Positions 32,501 to 43,666 of a stretch of 64,000 bases of DNA are shown piece by piece. The stretch comes from Mytilus galloprovincialis (lineage: Eukaryota; Mollusca; Bivalvia; Mytilida; Mytilidae), in contig NC_134849.1 in the NCBI RefSeq assembly GCF_965363235.1, positions 51,778,122 to 51,842,121 of the forward strand. The letters are read 5' to 3'. The position numbers and the translations under genes were made by a program. The notes below the pieces were generated by a model. The model saw only the letters and a program-made list of their open reading frames with translations. It made no database searches and was not told the origin of the DNA. Each line of letters starts with the position of its first letter. Within the stretch, counting starts at the first letter, position 1.

Positions 32501-34295
32501 TTGTCCCTATCGCCCATGTAGGAAATGATAGGACGAATGACCGATATTTTGCTGGAGTTAATTCCGCGAGAAATATTCCGAAAACAGTTAAATACCAGCC
32601 ACATCCCAAACCAATACAAAAACGTAGCGCAGCAAACATTTGCCAGTTTACTGAAAAAGCTGCAATAATGTTAGCAATCATAAGAATTATTACTGACAAG
32701 TAGTACGTTATTCTGCGTCCGAAGACATCACCAATTTGACCTGAAATAATTGCACCAACAAGTAGTCCTCCCATTTGAATAGTTGTTATTGTAGAAACTA
32801 TCCAGTCTTTGTCACAAACAAGGTTCCACTGAAATGAATGTATATTCTATATGTATTGTACACTGTTTACTTGGTGTTAACTATAGTCTGTTCGATTGTA
32901 CCAAAAAATGTAAATGTGCATTCAAAAATGATAAAAAGTTAGAGGGTAGATTACACAATGGCAAAAACAAAAAAAAACACGCGATAGAAAATATAAATCA
33001 AGTTATATGTAACAGGGACCTATAGACAAAAAACCAAGGGTGAACTTAAAGGTACTACAATCGTATAATGTTACAGGGAAATGAGGTTTAGAAATCAAGG
33101 GTGAACCTTGGTAATGAAATCATATAATTTTACAGGAACAAGCAGATTAAAAAACGATCGTGAATCCACTTCAATCATACAATCATATGGAACACATTCG
33201 GGTATTCAGTGCATTGTTTCCAATTGTTTCAATGGTTAAATTTATCTGCATTCGCTTTCACGATTCTATGTACCTGAACTGTTATGCCATATTTGATGAT
33301 ATAGAAATAATATATGGCATCTGTTGTAACTACATGACAAATTCAAAATGATTACTGCGCTTTCTTTTTATACGAGCAACACACCGTATGCCTCTTTTAA
33401 GAGGAAAAGATTCACATTTCAAGGCAAATAAATCCATTTACAGTTTCATTTTTTTTTATCTTTTCGTTGTATATCCTGTGTCTATGATATTGTCTGCTGC
33501 AATATGATTATCGAAAGCAGTTAACATAAAACATGTAAACATGCATTAAAATCCGTTTACACAGAATGTTTTACAGCACTAGGTCGATACCGCTAGGTTG
33601 TCAACAGATCAGTAGTCAATACTTCGAAAGAGACATGATTTTATATGACAAACTTTTCTTAAATTTTCTGTTTATAAACTAAGATATCATTAAGAAACTA
33701 AGGTTTTAACTCCCTCAGGAAAAGTTGATCTAATATGGATATGGCTATTTTTCATATTTTTTGGGGTCTTATTTTGGTCATATAGCACTTCAATAGTTTC
33801 GATTCTAAAATATTCTTGGCTTTCCAAAATTCTGCTTTGAGCGTTCCTGATCAAAATAAATTAAAAATAGCGCTTCAGAAGCATGAAATTTATGAATGAT
33901 TGTTTTTATTTTTTATACATTAATCATGCTCAGTCAGCTTAAATTGCTATTTAAATAGCACTTCCAAAAATTCACAAATAGAGTTAACTTACCTCACTGA
34001 CAACTGTCGATTTAGATGAGTCAAATTGTCTTGAGTTGCATATTGGATTTATTGTAGAATTTGAAATTGAGCATTGTTTGACAAAAGTTGAATTTGGCAT
34101 GTATTTATCTCCCGAATCTGTGTTCCATGTACATGTCCAATCCGGAACTACGCCGCCAAATGACATCATTAATGTACTCCATGCGACAACAGTTTTTGTT
34201 CCAAGAACAAAGAAGTTCAGTAAGAATTGGAATCGTCCACATCCACCAATATTTTCGAGGACATTTTCAAGATATTCATTTACTTCAGAAGACAT
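23024..34295 (-). CDS. SLC22-family organic ion transporter (minus copy), last exon frameshifted
   Basis: Predicted plasma-membrane major-facilitator carrier for small organic cations or anions. Coding exons in order: 34295-33993, 32828-32407, 31603-31373, 27431-27300, 26151-26069, 25457-25340, 24915-24843, 23249-23024. All borders are GT..AG and phases match the plus copy. Visible features: MSSEVNEYLENVL N-terminus, a first loop with glycosylation sites N69 and N79, the MFS motif GQIGDVFGRR (131-140), PESYRWLV after the central TMs, QLSGNLYVN, and RVGAMIAPQL. In exon 8 one extra T (TATTTTATTA, near 23220) shifts the frame, so the product as read stops at 23169-23171 with 480 aa. The unshifted frame would run to 23024 (528 aa). 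Either a null or altered allele, or a base-call or assembly error. The first ATG is chosen because upstream in-frame codons are TTG-initiated and an AG splice site lies one base before it. Confidence 0.88.
23370..24195 (+). repeat. Diverged bivalve-type repeat block in intron 7
   Basis: Holds a hairpin (TCTTTCCACTTTTCTGTGGAAAGA) and two diverged direct units sharing GATCTTTTGATTTGAGGTCCTTG (about 23808) and GGTCTTTTGATTTGAGGTCCTTG (about 24091), plus several AGGTCA words. No coding content. Confidence 0.5.
24208..24435. mobile_element. 228-bp MITE in intron 7
   Basis: Inverted ends of about 45 bp: AGGGACGACATCAAAAG, GATGTAGGATAAAAAACTTAA-type text at the left (24208) and its inverse at the right (ending CCCT at 24435). 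Subterminal C-runs occur on both sides (CCCCCCCACCCCCC and CCCCCCACCCCC) in the same orientation. Confidence 0.75.
24500..24650 (+). repeat. Repeat family A (hammerhead-like), degenerate copy
   Basis: CTGAATGCTCTCCAACTTCGTAC and GAGCGTCGATGATGAGTG mark the family, but the ribozyme-like core is broken. Confidence 0.6.
24715..24832 (+). repeat. Dispersed repeat family B copy (intron 7)
   Basis: GATGTGGTATGATTGCCAAT then TTTACAAGAGACCAAATG and CTTCAACAATGAGCAAAG. Confidence 0.8.
24843..24915 (-). CDS. SLC22 minus copy, exon 7
   Basis: 73 nt. Encodes NVGLGVNNAMARVGAMIAPQ. Donor GTAAGTAG. Confidence 0.92.
25108..25255 (-). repeat. GTGGCGGATCTAG-type repeat, reverse
   Basis: Ends CTAGATCCGCCACTGTATGG and holds C/G-rich blocks. 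Inverted relative to the copy at 6205. Confidence 0.5.
25340..25457 (-). CDS. SLC22 minus copy, exon 6
   Basis: 118 nt. Encodes NKGQLVNGFALASKVCVATG and TSESYPTVVR. Confidence 0.92.
25772..26030. repeat. 259-bp near-perfect hairpin in intron 5
   Basis: GATTGCAATGAGTGTGTAGG at the left is mirrored by CCTACACAATCATTGCAATC at the right; GTGAAGTCATTAT by ATAATGACTTCAC; and the centre is GACAGATAGATTGACTATCTGTC around 25902. Arms of about 120 bp with a few mismatches and almost no loop. Probably a palindromic MITE. Confidence 0.88.
26069..26151 (-). CDS. SLC22 minus copy, exon 5
   Basis: 83 nt. Encodes AGRKWTTLVLFLIGGITG. Confidence 0.9.
26625..26890. repeat. Short inverted-word segment in intron 4
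   Basis: AGACTGATGAG (26753) is mirrored by CATCAGTCT (26815), and GAGATGACAAAATT occurs twice (26732 and 26828). Small decayed element; nature unclear. Confidence 0.35.
27300..27431 (-). CDS. SLC22 minus copy, exon 4
   Basis: 132 nt. Encodes SCGYGYYTISFGVEQLSGN. Separated from exon 3 by a 3.9-kb intron full of dispersed repeats. Confidence 0.9.
27500..27690 (+). repeat. Repeat family A copy with shortened stem II
   Basis: CAATGCTCTTCGACTTTGTAC, then GAGCGTCAGTGATGAGTCTTGACGAAACGCG in two overlapping blocks. Stem II is GTC/GAC with a two-base loop, and the first core base is changed (GTGATGA). Confidence 0.7.
27800..28105 (+). repeat. Dispersed repeat family H copy
   Basis: AACCAGGTTAAACCCACCAT, GTTTGTAACCCGGATTT and ATCGATTTATGAATTACG. 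An inverted copy lies at 35280-35585. Confidence 0.75.
28462..28790 (-). repeat. Repeat family A copy, nearly full unit
   Basis: Core at about 28501-28540 (reverse). Mutated at the first motif (ATGATGA), but CGAAAC and GCGT are kept. The body runs to the AGCCCAATAGTCAGCAC block at about 28760. Confidence 0.75.
29135..29470 (+). repeat. Possible tRNA-derived SINE
   Basis: TGCCTCGGTGGTTAAATGG resembles a pol III A box region, and GCGGGTTGTGTGTTC, 30 bp on, could be a decayed B box. The block ends CCCACTGGACGTTTCGC and runs up to a CT microsatellite. Weak evidence; no intact tRNA can be folded. Confidence 0.3.
29487..29571 (+). repeat. (CT)n microsatellite
   Basis: Uninterrupted CT dinucleotides for 85 bases. 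Confidence 0.95.
30025..30190 (+). repeat. Repeat family A copy, truncated
   Basis: CTGATGAGTCTTTTGTAGAC at 30112 followed by GAAACGCC. Stem II is intact; stem III is damaged (CTCTGGTGAAAA). Confidence 0.75.
30690..31065 (+). repeat. Repeat family A, best copy: hammerhead-like core and unit junction
   Basis: The unit is bracketed by direct copies of AATTATAATCCTKGTACCTT (30693 and 31030), a spacing of about 337 bp. Core: CTGATGA (30986-30992), stem II GTCT/AGAC (30993-30996, 31002-31005) with loop TTTGT, GAA (31006-31008), stem III ACGC/GCGT (31009-31012, 31020-31023) with loop GCGTCTG, then A31024. These match the conserved positions of a hammerhead ribozyme, with cleavage expected after A31024. 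Base pairing next to the core for stem I is not evident. Confidence 0.8.
30986..31024 (+). ncRNA. Hammerhead-ribozyme-like motif
   Basis: All catalytic-core positions of the hammerhead class are present and both stem II and stem III are 4 bp and perfect. Stem I closest to the core does not pair; only distal GGATT/AATCC-type words in other copies could pair. Activity is therefore uncertain. Confidence 0.5.
31180..31330 (-). repeat. Dispersed repeat family C, partial copy
   Basis: AAGGGCCAGCTGAAGACCAC, TTGTTCGGGTTGTTGTCTC and CATATTCCCC match the reverse of the 19410 copy. Confidence 0.75.
31373..31603 (-). CDS. SLC22 minus copy, exon 3
   Basis: 231 nt (one codon shorter than in the plus copy). 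Contains CFIPESYRWLVSNKK and the central cytoplasmic loop. Confidence 0.9.
32407..32828 (-). CDS. SLC22 minus copy, exon 2
   Basis: 422 nt, starting WNLVCDKDW and covering TM2 to TM6, including GQIGDVFGRR. Same length as exon 2 of the plus copy. Confidence 0.92.
33570..33860 (+). repeat. Repeat family A, highly diverged copy in intron 1
   Basis: GCACTAGGTCGATACCGC, GATCAGTAGTCAATACTTCG and a ruined core (GAGCGTTCCTGATCAAAA). Confidence 0.5.
33993..34295 (-). CDS. SLC22 minus copy, coding exon 1
   Basis: 303 nt, phase 0 at its end. Encodes the N-terminus, TM1 and the first extracellular loop. Donor GTAAGT follows GAG. TTTGAACAG one base before the ATG could be a splice acceptor of a 5' UTR intron. 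Confidence 0.85.
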
Positions 34296-34449
34296 TCTGT
34301 TCAAACAAATAGAAAAATATGAAATGTTAAATAGGTTAAAAATGCGATCATTTTGAAGTGCAATGGTGACGACAGTAAGAAGATAACATGAATACTAATC
34401 ATTGTGAATTCGAGAATATATGTGCCTTTATTCGTAGAATTCTCTTAAC

Positions 34450-34645
34450 CACCATTTTCTACATGAGAAAATGCCTGTACCAAGTCAGGAATACGGCTGT
34501 TGTTTTCCATTCGTTCGATGTGTTTGAGCTTTTTATCTTGCAATTTGATAAGGGACTTTTGGATTTTAATTTTCCTTTGAATTTTCCTTGGGGTTCGGTA
34601 TTTTTGTTATTTTACTTTTTTCTTATAAGTCAAATCGTGCAGTGA
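34450..34645 (-). repeat. Repeat family G copy in reverse
   Basis: AAAATGCCTGTACCAAGTCAGG and GGGTTCGGTATTTTTG are reverse words of the 55420 copy. Lies just upstream of the minus transporter. Confidence 0.7.
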
Positions 34646-34649
34646 CTTC

Positions 34650-35270
34650 TTCGTGGTTCTTCATTTGAGTTTAACTATGAGCCGTTGGCATTGATTCTGT
34701 ATCACTATACTTTCAAAGGCAGATTGTTTTAATCATAGACACGTTTGTGATGCGTACAAATATCATTGTGGATATTACCTTTCATCAGGTAATAAGGCAG
34801 AGAATGATGGAGCTACATTTTGATTATGATCCATCCCACGTTTTCATTATCAAATTTCTACATCTATTTAAATTTTAAAAAAAAATTTTTAAACTTTGTA
34901 GTATTTCCTTTCAATATGTTCGTTATTTATTTTATCATTCGTATATTACATTGTGTTAATAGCAACATATTAGTGTTCCTCCACACTCGGACATGTGCAG
35001 AAGTATGTTTTTGTAATCATTGAAAGCATCTCTGTCGTGCTTTAACTCGAAAGAGTATTTTATGTCACCTAACACCAGAACTATTTTCGATGTCAAACGA
35101 TTTGAAATACATTTTCAATGAAAACACTCATATTCAAAATGAACCATCAGCTATTACCATTAAATACCTAGACCGATGAAAACTATATGTTTTCATCGTC
35201 TAATCATGCTAATCAAGGAGCTGTTTAGTTCTTACAATATACGAGTAAGATTTAACTTGTGTCAAATACT
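34650..35270. other. Intergenic between the two transporters, nothing recognised
   Basis: AT-rich. The short mirrored phrase GATGAAAACTATATGTTTTCATC lies at 35176-35198. Confidence 0.4.
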
Positions 35271-35279
35271 TATGTTGGC

Positions 35280-35585
35280 TTGTCTTTTTGACATGTATGT
35301 CATTGTATGATAAATAAAGACAACCGTAGTATACCACTGTTCAATAGTCATAAATCGATTAAGAAGCGAAAACAAATCCGGGTTACAAACTAAAACCGAG
35401 GGAAACACATCAACTATAAGAGAAAAACCACGGAACGACAGAAACATTGAAGTGCAACAAAAATAAACGCAAACATGTATAGAAACGGACTATTTGATAA
35501 CAACTGACATATTCCTGACTTGATATAGGGCATTTTAAGGAAAAATATGGTGGGCTGATCCTGGTTTTATGGCTAAATGTCAAAA
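35280..35585 (-). repeat. Dispersed repeat family H copy, reverse
   Basis: CATAAATCGATTAAGAAGCG, AAATCCGGGTTACAAAC and GATCCTGGTTTTATGG mirror 27800-28105. Confidence 0.75.
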
Positions 35586-35589
35586 GCAT

Positions 35590-36445
35590 CCCACTGTTTT
35601 TACCTTTACTGATGCTTTAATTGATAAGTTTATCATTTGTTGATAATAAGTTTCAAGTCAAATGTCATAAAGTAAGTATTTAACTTGAAGTGGTTTGGCA
35701 CTTTTGGCCTTTGTATAATGAGCAATTATGGCTATAAAAAAAACACACTGACGTTGACATTTAACTCTCTGGCTTTAATTGAGGTCACACAATCGATTAT
35801 AATGTATGAGATGCTCGTTATTTTGATAAACAGTTGTTTCTTATTGACCACATATACCTGATATAAAAATTACCTGTCGCACCGAATATAAGTGTAAATA
35901 CCCGAATAGTATAAAGTGATGATGTTGATGTGGCATTGTTGACAAATGATCTTGTTATCTGCCAAAAGCATATTGAGACGTGGACATGATCGACATGGTT
36001 GCGTAACCAGGAACCCCTTCCATTTTAGTTTGTGTCGGCAATGTAAGTCTGCTTAGTTAGATCTTAATTAAGTTGTTGACCTTGGTCTGAATTCGTTATT
36101 TCTGACCATCAAAAAGAAAAATTATAGATACAAAATTAAGGTTTCTAAATTAAATGAAAATTAAATTTGTTTGTATTATATGAACTGAATTGGATATTCC
36201 TGTATTCCTGGATTTGTCAGAAAATCAAATATTACATTTTCCTTACTAAACAATATTATTTGTACAAAAGACCATCAAAAAGAAAAATTAATAGATAAAA
36301 ACATTACGTTTCGAAATGAAATGACGATTTGTTTGTATTATATTGTCTATTGTAGTTTACTATTATTTTTATTATAATTATTACTTTTGTATTAACATCA
36401 GTAATTACAAGACATTTATTTTTGCTCGTTTGATTGTTTTATTTG
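35590..36445. other. Intergenic with a local direct duplication
   Basis: GACCATCAAAAAGAAAAATT occurs at 36106 and 36270, each followed by GTTTGTATTATAT, so a segment of about 163 bp is duplicated. Otherwise nothing. Confidence 0.5.
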
Positions 36446-36724
36446 TGGTTTGTTTTTTTTTTTTTTTTTTTTTTTGTGTAGGGTTTTCACTTTGATTTTC
36501 TTACTGATGCTACATTTTCATGGTTATTTTTTGCAAACAAGTCATAATGAGATTTACACTGTATTTAGATATGTGGATCGGGATATATTTTTTTTCATAT
36601 TTCTTTTCTCCGTTTTGTTGTTTTGCCCTTTGTCGTGGATCCTGTTTCTCAAGTCTGAAGGTTTCCTCATTGGAAAGAGAATAGAGTATACTCCGTTTGC
36701 TAATACTGCACATCGTCTGCCTTG

Positions 36725-37030
36725 ATCACCAGCCCAGTAGTCAGCACTTCTGTGCTGACATGAATTATCATTGATATGGTCATATTTATAAATTAACTGT
36801 TTATAAAACTTTTGAATTTTTGAAATCTAAGGCTTTTCTACCTCAGGAGTAGATTACCTTAGCTGTATTTGGCAAAACTTTCAGGAATTTTTGTCCTCAA
36901 TGCTCTTCAACTTCGTACTTTATTTGGCCTTTTTAGCTTTATTTAGATTAGAGCGTCACTGATGAGTATTTTGTAGACGAAATGGGCGTATGGCGTAAAT
37001 ACAAAAGTTAATCCTGGTATCTATGATGAG
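36725..37030 (+). repeat. Repeat family A copy, nearly full body
   Basis: Runs from ATCACCAGCCCAGTAGTC to GGTATCTATGATGAG. Core at 36959: CTGATGA is intact, stem II is GTAT/AGAC (one mismatch), and stem III is ATGG/GCGT (weak). Confidence 0.8.
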
Positions 37031-37127
37031 TTTTTTTGCATATTAATACATGAGGGTCTGGATAGGGCTTTCATTTCTTGATTCTTTAAATTGTTTTAGA
37101 TCATTTTTTTTTATTCGCTATATAAAT

Positions 37128-37255
37128 AAGGAGATGTGGCATGATTGCCAATGAGACAACTTTCGACCAAAGTTCAAATGAAGTGGATATTAGCAATAAT
37201 AGAAAAACCGAAAGACTTCAACAATTAGAAAAAACCCATACCGTATGACTAAATT
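37128..37255 (+). repeat. Dispersed repeat family B copy
   Basis: GAGATGTGGCATGATTGCCA then ATGAGACAACTTTC. Confidence 0.75.
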
Positions 37256-37259
37256 TTGT

Positions 37260-40200
37260 TCACCTTTTATAGTCTATTCCTTATTGATTTGCTACCAATT
37301 ATGCTCTAACAGTTTTGTGGTCGTTTTTTCAATATTCCGTTTTGTTTGCCATTTTTTTCTGTAAACCTCATTCAGACATCATATATAGTGTATTTTGTTT
37401 CTACTTCCACAGTTCCTGTTTTACAGTGAAACTGTTGTTTTTACTTATTGACTTTAATACCTTAATTTGTCTCAGCAGAGATCTGAATAAAGAATTCAAT
37501 ATGCATAGTTGAAATCATCCAAGACTTTTTGTGGGGCTCGTGTTGCTAAGCCTTTAGGCTTTTCCTATGTTTTGTAGACTGTTTTATGTTTCAATTCATT
37601 GCCTCGTGTTATGATTTTCTTGTCCACTTATGAGTATGAATATCCTATTGATATTTTTCGTCTCTCTTACTCAATAAGTTTATCTAGTAGGTTTTTTTTT
37701 CTCATAAACATTAGTTTTAAACATGCACATACGGTTGAGCTTTTTCAATTGAGACCACATTTGTAATTTACTAGCTTCTCAATTAACAGTCTTCGCTAAA
37801 TACTAGTACATTATTTAAATAAGTCCTTATATAGGGTAGTGATTAATATTATCTGCCAAATATAAGTGTTTTGACAACAGTTAAAGCTAGTAATTAATTA
37901 ACATTGATGGACTTGTCAGTGATTGCTATTTTGTCAACATATATGATTACCTCTTTAGTTGTAATGGAAAAAAGTGCTTGAGAAAATATGCAAATTGACT
38001 AATAGTATGATCTTCATGTAAACAAAAAAAAACTAATTAAATTTTACCCATAGAGTTAAAGGTGTTTCCATACTTAATGTTATGTATATCCGATGTTTAT
38101 CTGTAATATGTATAAACTTTTTATATAGAGATAACTGTGGCATTTGCAAGGAAAGTTCTGCGGGGTTAAATTTATGCGTGTTTAAGGTAGATAGAGTGTC
38201 TTCCTCCATCTTGGATTTTGAAATACCAGAAAACAATCGGTCTATATATTTAATGAAATGTACAAATTTTGAGAGTAAAAGGTAATTCATGTGTAAGAAT
38301 TTTCATTTCAATATAGAAAATAATATGTTTTATCATATTTATGGTTGTATTTTACAAATAACAGAATACACTTGTTTGATTCATTTTGTTCCAACTTTGC
38401 CACATAAGGGGAGGCAGCTCAAATGTTAGGGCAGATAATTCAGATAAAGTTACTTTTACAAGAGAATGTGTTAGGAATTTACTTATTTTATTATGTAGCA
38501 AGAAAACTGGTCACGTGACCCCATTTCTTCTTTTTCTTTTCTGAAAGCATAATATAAGAGCTATCGTCTCATATTTTTTTTCTCAAAATTCTTTGGTGCA
38601 GTTTTCGTTTTATGGCAGAATATTTGGTTTTCCATGCATAATCTATACAAAATCTGTCAATTTTGCACAACATGTAGCGTAAAAATAAGCCCCGTGACCC
38701 ATTCTTTTTTCTTTCTTTTTTTTTAAAGCATGATATAAACTACGTTTTGGCAATTTATTAAAATATCTATGGATTATAGTTTAGACACCCCATCTACCTT
38801 AATTAGGCTACTGTGAACAGAAGATATTAAAGTACACGTGAACAAAATTCAATTTTCGATAATATCTTTTTTGAAGCATTACAAAAGTGTGGATTTGCAA
38901 AATTATATTCAAATGTACATGAGGTAGGTCATTAAAGTTAATAGGGGACATATTTGTACATTACAGACACTCCTTTTAACTAGTTCATTTGCCAATTACC
39001 GATTTGATTATGTTATTACACAATTTTTAAACAAATAACTTCCCTTTTTCAATCAAAGACTGGTTCTAATCCGGACAAATTTGGCTTTTGCCCACGCAAA
39101 GCATGATAAGTTGAAAGTGTTATCTTGGCGGCTTACAAATATTTAGTAAAAATGTATTCTATTAGGTGCAATACCACCAAATCATAGTACGTCACATACG
39201 AAAAAGGGTCGTTAAAAAAATATTCCCTTGAATTTGACAGTTGTAGGTAATTTATCCTACATTTCATTGCAGTAAAAAATTTCTGGGTCATAAACATATA
39301 TCTTGGGTATTTCAAAACACCATTATTTTTTTATTTTGGATTTCTATAGAACATTTTGGAAATTTGAGGTTACATGGTTACTAAAGCTTGCACACAGGTA
39401 AAAAAGAGGTGAAAATTTGATTGGTTAACGTCCAGTGATGGTTAATTTCTTATATGCAATGAAATGTTATGTGAAATTTTGTCAATAGTACTGGACAAGA
39501 TAAAGATTTACTCGTGCCAATTATTTCTTTATTTGAAACAAAGATAAATTCTGCACAATTTGAAAAGTGCATATTTAAAGACTAATAGGGGAAAATCAAT
39601 GGTGGTATTACACCTATTATCAAAAGTATTTAGCTTAACAAAAAATTAAATGTAATTAAAAGATTTGAAAAACTAAAAGGTTACACACATTACGCACAGA
39701 TAAATTTGCCCTTTCCGGTAGCTCTCCATTGTCGATAAGAATTTATGTCCCTCCTAAGGGAGACAAATAAAAAAAGGATCTCTAACTACAGAGTCAATTA
39801 CGGGAATTGGCAAACAGACTAATGGTGTCTTGAATTGTAGATACTAGGTAAGAAAAACATTCGCCTTGAATTCTCACAATGCCGGCACGAAACTGCCTAA
39901 TGATATTGACTAAATTATAATGAGATCTTACCCTAAATATTCGTTGCTCCTAAACTTTTGTAATTCCTTCATTCTAGATCTGGTACAACATTGGCGTTAT
40001 AACAATATTATCAAATTGTCGATTATGACATGCATACGCTTTTGCTATGGTCAAAAATCGTATTCAGTGGTTCTCTCAAACAATAATAAAGTATTTGTTT
40101 ATCTCAAATTCAGAACTCTTTGATATATAAAAAAATCTGTTGTTATTTAAAAGCCACACTCAATATTTTTCTTAAATGTCATTCCAACAGCATTTTCATA

Positions 40201-42700
40201 TTTTAAACCCGGAGGCTTAGCCTATGTACAAGTAAGACAACCTACGATTCATTAACAAAATACATATTATTCACATGTAAATTATCTAATTTATCATTTA
40301 TGTTTACCTAAAGATGTAACCTCCCCTGAAGGAGGGTCTACACTGCATGTTAAAAAAAACATTTAATACTTGAATTTATTTAACTTATTTAAAACGTAAC
40401 ACCTAAAATGCAAATATTTATCATCTTCTTACACCGATGACCAATGAAAAATAAAATAATGTTCTTTCAGTGAAATGTACAATAAAATATACTATTTAAA
40501 TGTTACCATTGTAAACTTTCAATTTCAGTGTAGCTACATTCTTGCAGCGTCTGCATATTAAGGATATATCAGAAAGATGACAGGATATTCGACCAGTTTC
40601 CTGTCATGATTCTACGGAGGACTGTTGTTTACACGGAAACTATCATACTAAGGATGCATAATGGTTAACTTGGAGTCATCCATTTGAAAGTTTAATGGAG
40701 GCCATCTGATTTGATTGACCTTTATATATGCAGCATGGAATTATAAAGGTTTTTGTCAGATCTCCAGAGGAAAGTTATCCAAAAGCGGTAGACAAACCAT
40801 TTGGGAAGATGAAATGCATAGCCAACATGTGCGGTTATTGATCATCAGAAAATATTTGTACAGATCTCTCAGAAAAGGATATAGACAACTTTGTCATTTG
40901 TGTATGTTTACCATGAAAATATTAATAAAAGTTCTTACCCGTTATCTGAAAAGCCACTACTGATCTTGCTTGTCACAATCTAGTTACTACATATTGAAGG
41001 AAAAGGACTGTCAAAATCGCATTTTACCGTTACTCAGATACTGTGAGCATCATTGACAGATATGTATACGTAGAGTTAAAATTTGTCAGTTTGTCATATA
41101 TATATAGACCGATTGTTATCTGCTATTTCAAAATCCAAGATGGAGGAAGACATTCAAGCCCCTTAATCATGTTAATGTACAATAATCTCAAAATGTTTTG
41201 TTTTCTAAACAGGTGTTTCGTCCATGTTGACTAAATGTATGCATCCTATGGTATTCAATAAGTGGGTATGCTTATACTTAATATAGGCCTAAATAAATTT
41301 TAAATGAATTCAACAGTCTTTAAAAATTCTACGACAAACCTCAAATTCTTCAATGAACAATATTATAAGATATATTTTACAAGTGAAAATAGTCATAGAT
41401 TGAGACTTATCATGTTTTAGGATTGGTGCTTATGCTTTAATTTATGAATTGGTGATTGCTTTATGCCGCCTCAGCACAAAAATGTTTATCGCAGAGAAGT
41501 GCAATCGCCGAAGGGAGACCAAACGAATGAATTTAACAAGTATCTCCTTTTATGTCATAATAGTACATGCAGTGTTTCCAATTGCATTGCCAATGTCAGT
41601 TGATCTATTTTCAAGCACTCCAGGCAATATTAGGTTTTATATATTTACGTTCATTCAAGTACGATATCGTTTGTGATCTTTGTATTCTGAAGCATTAGTG
41701 TATTTGTCTCGAAAGTTACATAATATCGTTTCACATGAGGGTCTTTGATAGCAAAGATAGCTTACACGAATTTGAATTCTCCAAGTTTAAACGATCCCAC
41801 GAAGGTGGCCCATTAGAAAGAGTTAACAACTCCTTGGTTTCTCTTTTTCTACATTGACATACCTGTACATCGTCCTGAGCTATTACCATTAGGTACATCA
41901 CACTGAGATCCCGGTTAATAGGGTTAAGTTTCTGATATTGTTTTCAAATTATAATGTCTTCAAAAATTTATAATTAGAAATCAGATTCGTTAATTATAAC
42001 TACTTTAGGTCTTTTCAAGGTTTTTTTGCTAATCAAAAATGAATAAATGTCCATCAGGTCTCATGCAAGAACTTGTCGGGTTAAATGAATGATCGTTAAG
42101 GTTAATAGGTAGTTACATCAACTGGTCAATTTTTAGTTTACAATGCCTAACAAAATAATTCAAATATCAAAATGTTCATCTTTGTCCTCTGTCTATCATC
42201 TCTATTTCATTAAAGATAGATATGTCGCTATCATGTACTCACTTTAATTTATAAATACGAAGATTACTTTGTGTTATCTCAAGTTCATATCTTAAGTTTG
42301 TTAAGATAAATGATTTGATGACAAGACAAGGCGATATGATAATCTTGTCCAACATGTAAATATTTGTTTTGAAATCTAGTGTACATCCAACTTGTGTGCC
42401 GTTTTATGTAAAGGCATATGTTGTCTTTCCTTCTTTAAAATCGCTTCATATTGTCGCCAGGACAAAACTTTCAAAAGTTGCAATTTCTTAGGAAAACCTT
42501 ATATTTCAAATAATGTCTTTGCATGTAATACCAGGTTTTTTAGTATATACTATGCAATATGCTTTACTGTTAATCTTTCTATTCTAATTATGGATGTTAT
42601 ACTGAGTTAAACGGTAAGCTACCAGCTTTCAAACGATATTATTGTTTCTAGTATGTGTCATGTTATTATATGTGTACACTAAACAAATAGTTGTCTATAG
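37260..42700. other. Intergenic upstream of plus transporter, no gene seen
   Basis: Short open frames only, none with a recognisable domain or good splice context. Contains one inverted pair of about 75 bp (38198-38275 and 41076-41151). The promoter of the plus transporter should lie toward the right end, but I see no definite element. Confidence 0.4.
38198..41151. repeat. Inverted pair, arms about 75 bp, 2.8 kb apart
   Basis: GTCTTCCTCCATCTTGGATT at 38198 and its inverse ending at 41151 are followed by TTGAAATA(C/G)CAG and CAATCGGTCTATATAT. They may be the ends of one element or two independent insertions. Confidence 0.55.
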
Positions 42701-42715
42701 TCTTCAAGATTAAAT

Positions 42716-43235
42716 AGTACACGAATACGCACATTAATCTGGTTTTCATGCACACACATCGTACATAATACCCATTATGGTTTTATGCACACAGATCGTA
42801 GTCAATAATTAATCTTGTTTTATGCACAAATATTGTACTTTAATACTCAATCTAGTTTTATGCACACACATTGTACTTAATACAAACTGGTTTTATGCAC
42901 ATACCTTGTACTTAATACTCAATCTAGTTTTATGCACACAAATCGTTGTTAATATTCAATCTGGTTTTATGCACACAAATCGTTGTTAATATTCAATCTG
43001 GTTTTATGCACACAAATCGTAGTTAATATTCAATCTTGTTTTATGCACACACATTGCACTTAATACAAAATCTGGTTTTATGCACATACATTGTACTTAA
43101 TACTCAGTCTGGTTTTATGCACACAAATCGTAGTTAATATTCAGTCTGGTTTTATACACACATTGTACGTAGTACTCAATCGGGTTTTATGCACACAAAT
43201 CTTACTGAATACTCAATCTTGTTTTATGTCATATA
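42716..43235 (+). repeat. Minisatellite, 37-bp unit, about 14 copies
   Basis: CTGGTTTTATGCACACAAAT recurs at a 37-bp spacing (42961, 42998) with TCGTAGTTAATATTCAAT between. Copies vary (TTGTACTTAATAC). The array ends about 135 bp before the transporter ATG, so it sits in its 5' flank or 5' UTR. Confidence 0.92.
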
Positions 43236-43369
43236 GCAGAAGTGTAACATAGATCTGTGTTTGGTAATTATTAATTCATATAACTTGTACTGTCAAAATA
43301 ATCCATTATACAGATTATGATACTTTCACAGCTATTCTTCAAGTTAGTAAATCTGTGACAATAAAGAAC

Positions 43370-43666
43370 ATGTCAGTAGACGTCAACGAATATTTAGAAA
43401 GCGTCCTAACTGATTTAGGGGTATGTGGAAAATTCCAGCTTCTGTTTTACTGTCTTGTTTATGGAAGCATGGTACCAGCTGCATTCAGTGTTCTGATGAT
43501 GGCATTTGGTGGGCTAGAGCCAAATTGGTCATGTAACTGGTTGTCAAAGAATGGCCAGGTGGTAAATATTACATCTCAAATGATGTGCAAGCCAGATAAT
43601 TCTACAACTGAAGCGGTTTGCTTTTCAAAGACATTTGATTCCTCCATGTCTACAATAGTTGATAAG
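43370..43666 (+). CDS. SLC22 plus copy, coding exon 1
   Basis: 297 nt, phase 0. MSVDVNEYLESVL aligns directly with MSSEVNEYLENVL of the minus copy. Donor GTAATT. Confidence 0.9.

Noticed and set aside
34388..34645. 85-codon frame upstream of the minus transporter
   Set aside because: It lies in a reverse copy of repeat family G found at three other places.
43355..43369. Upstream start for the plus transporter
   Set aside because: The codon is GTG, and the paralog supports the ATG at 43370 (MSVDVNEYLE versus MSSEVNEYLE).
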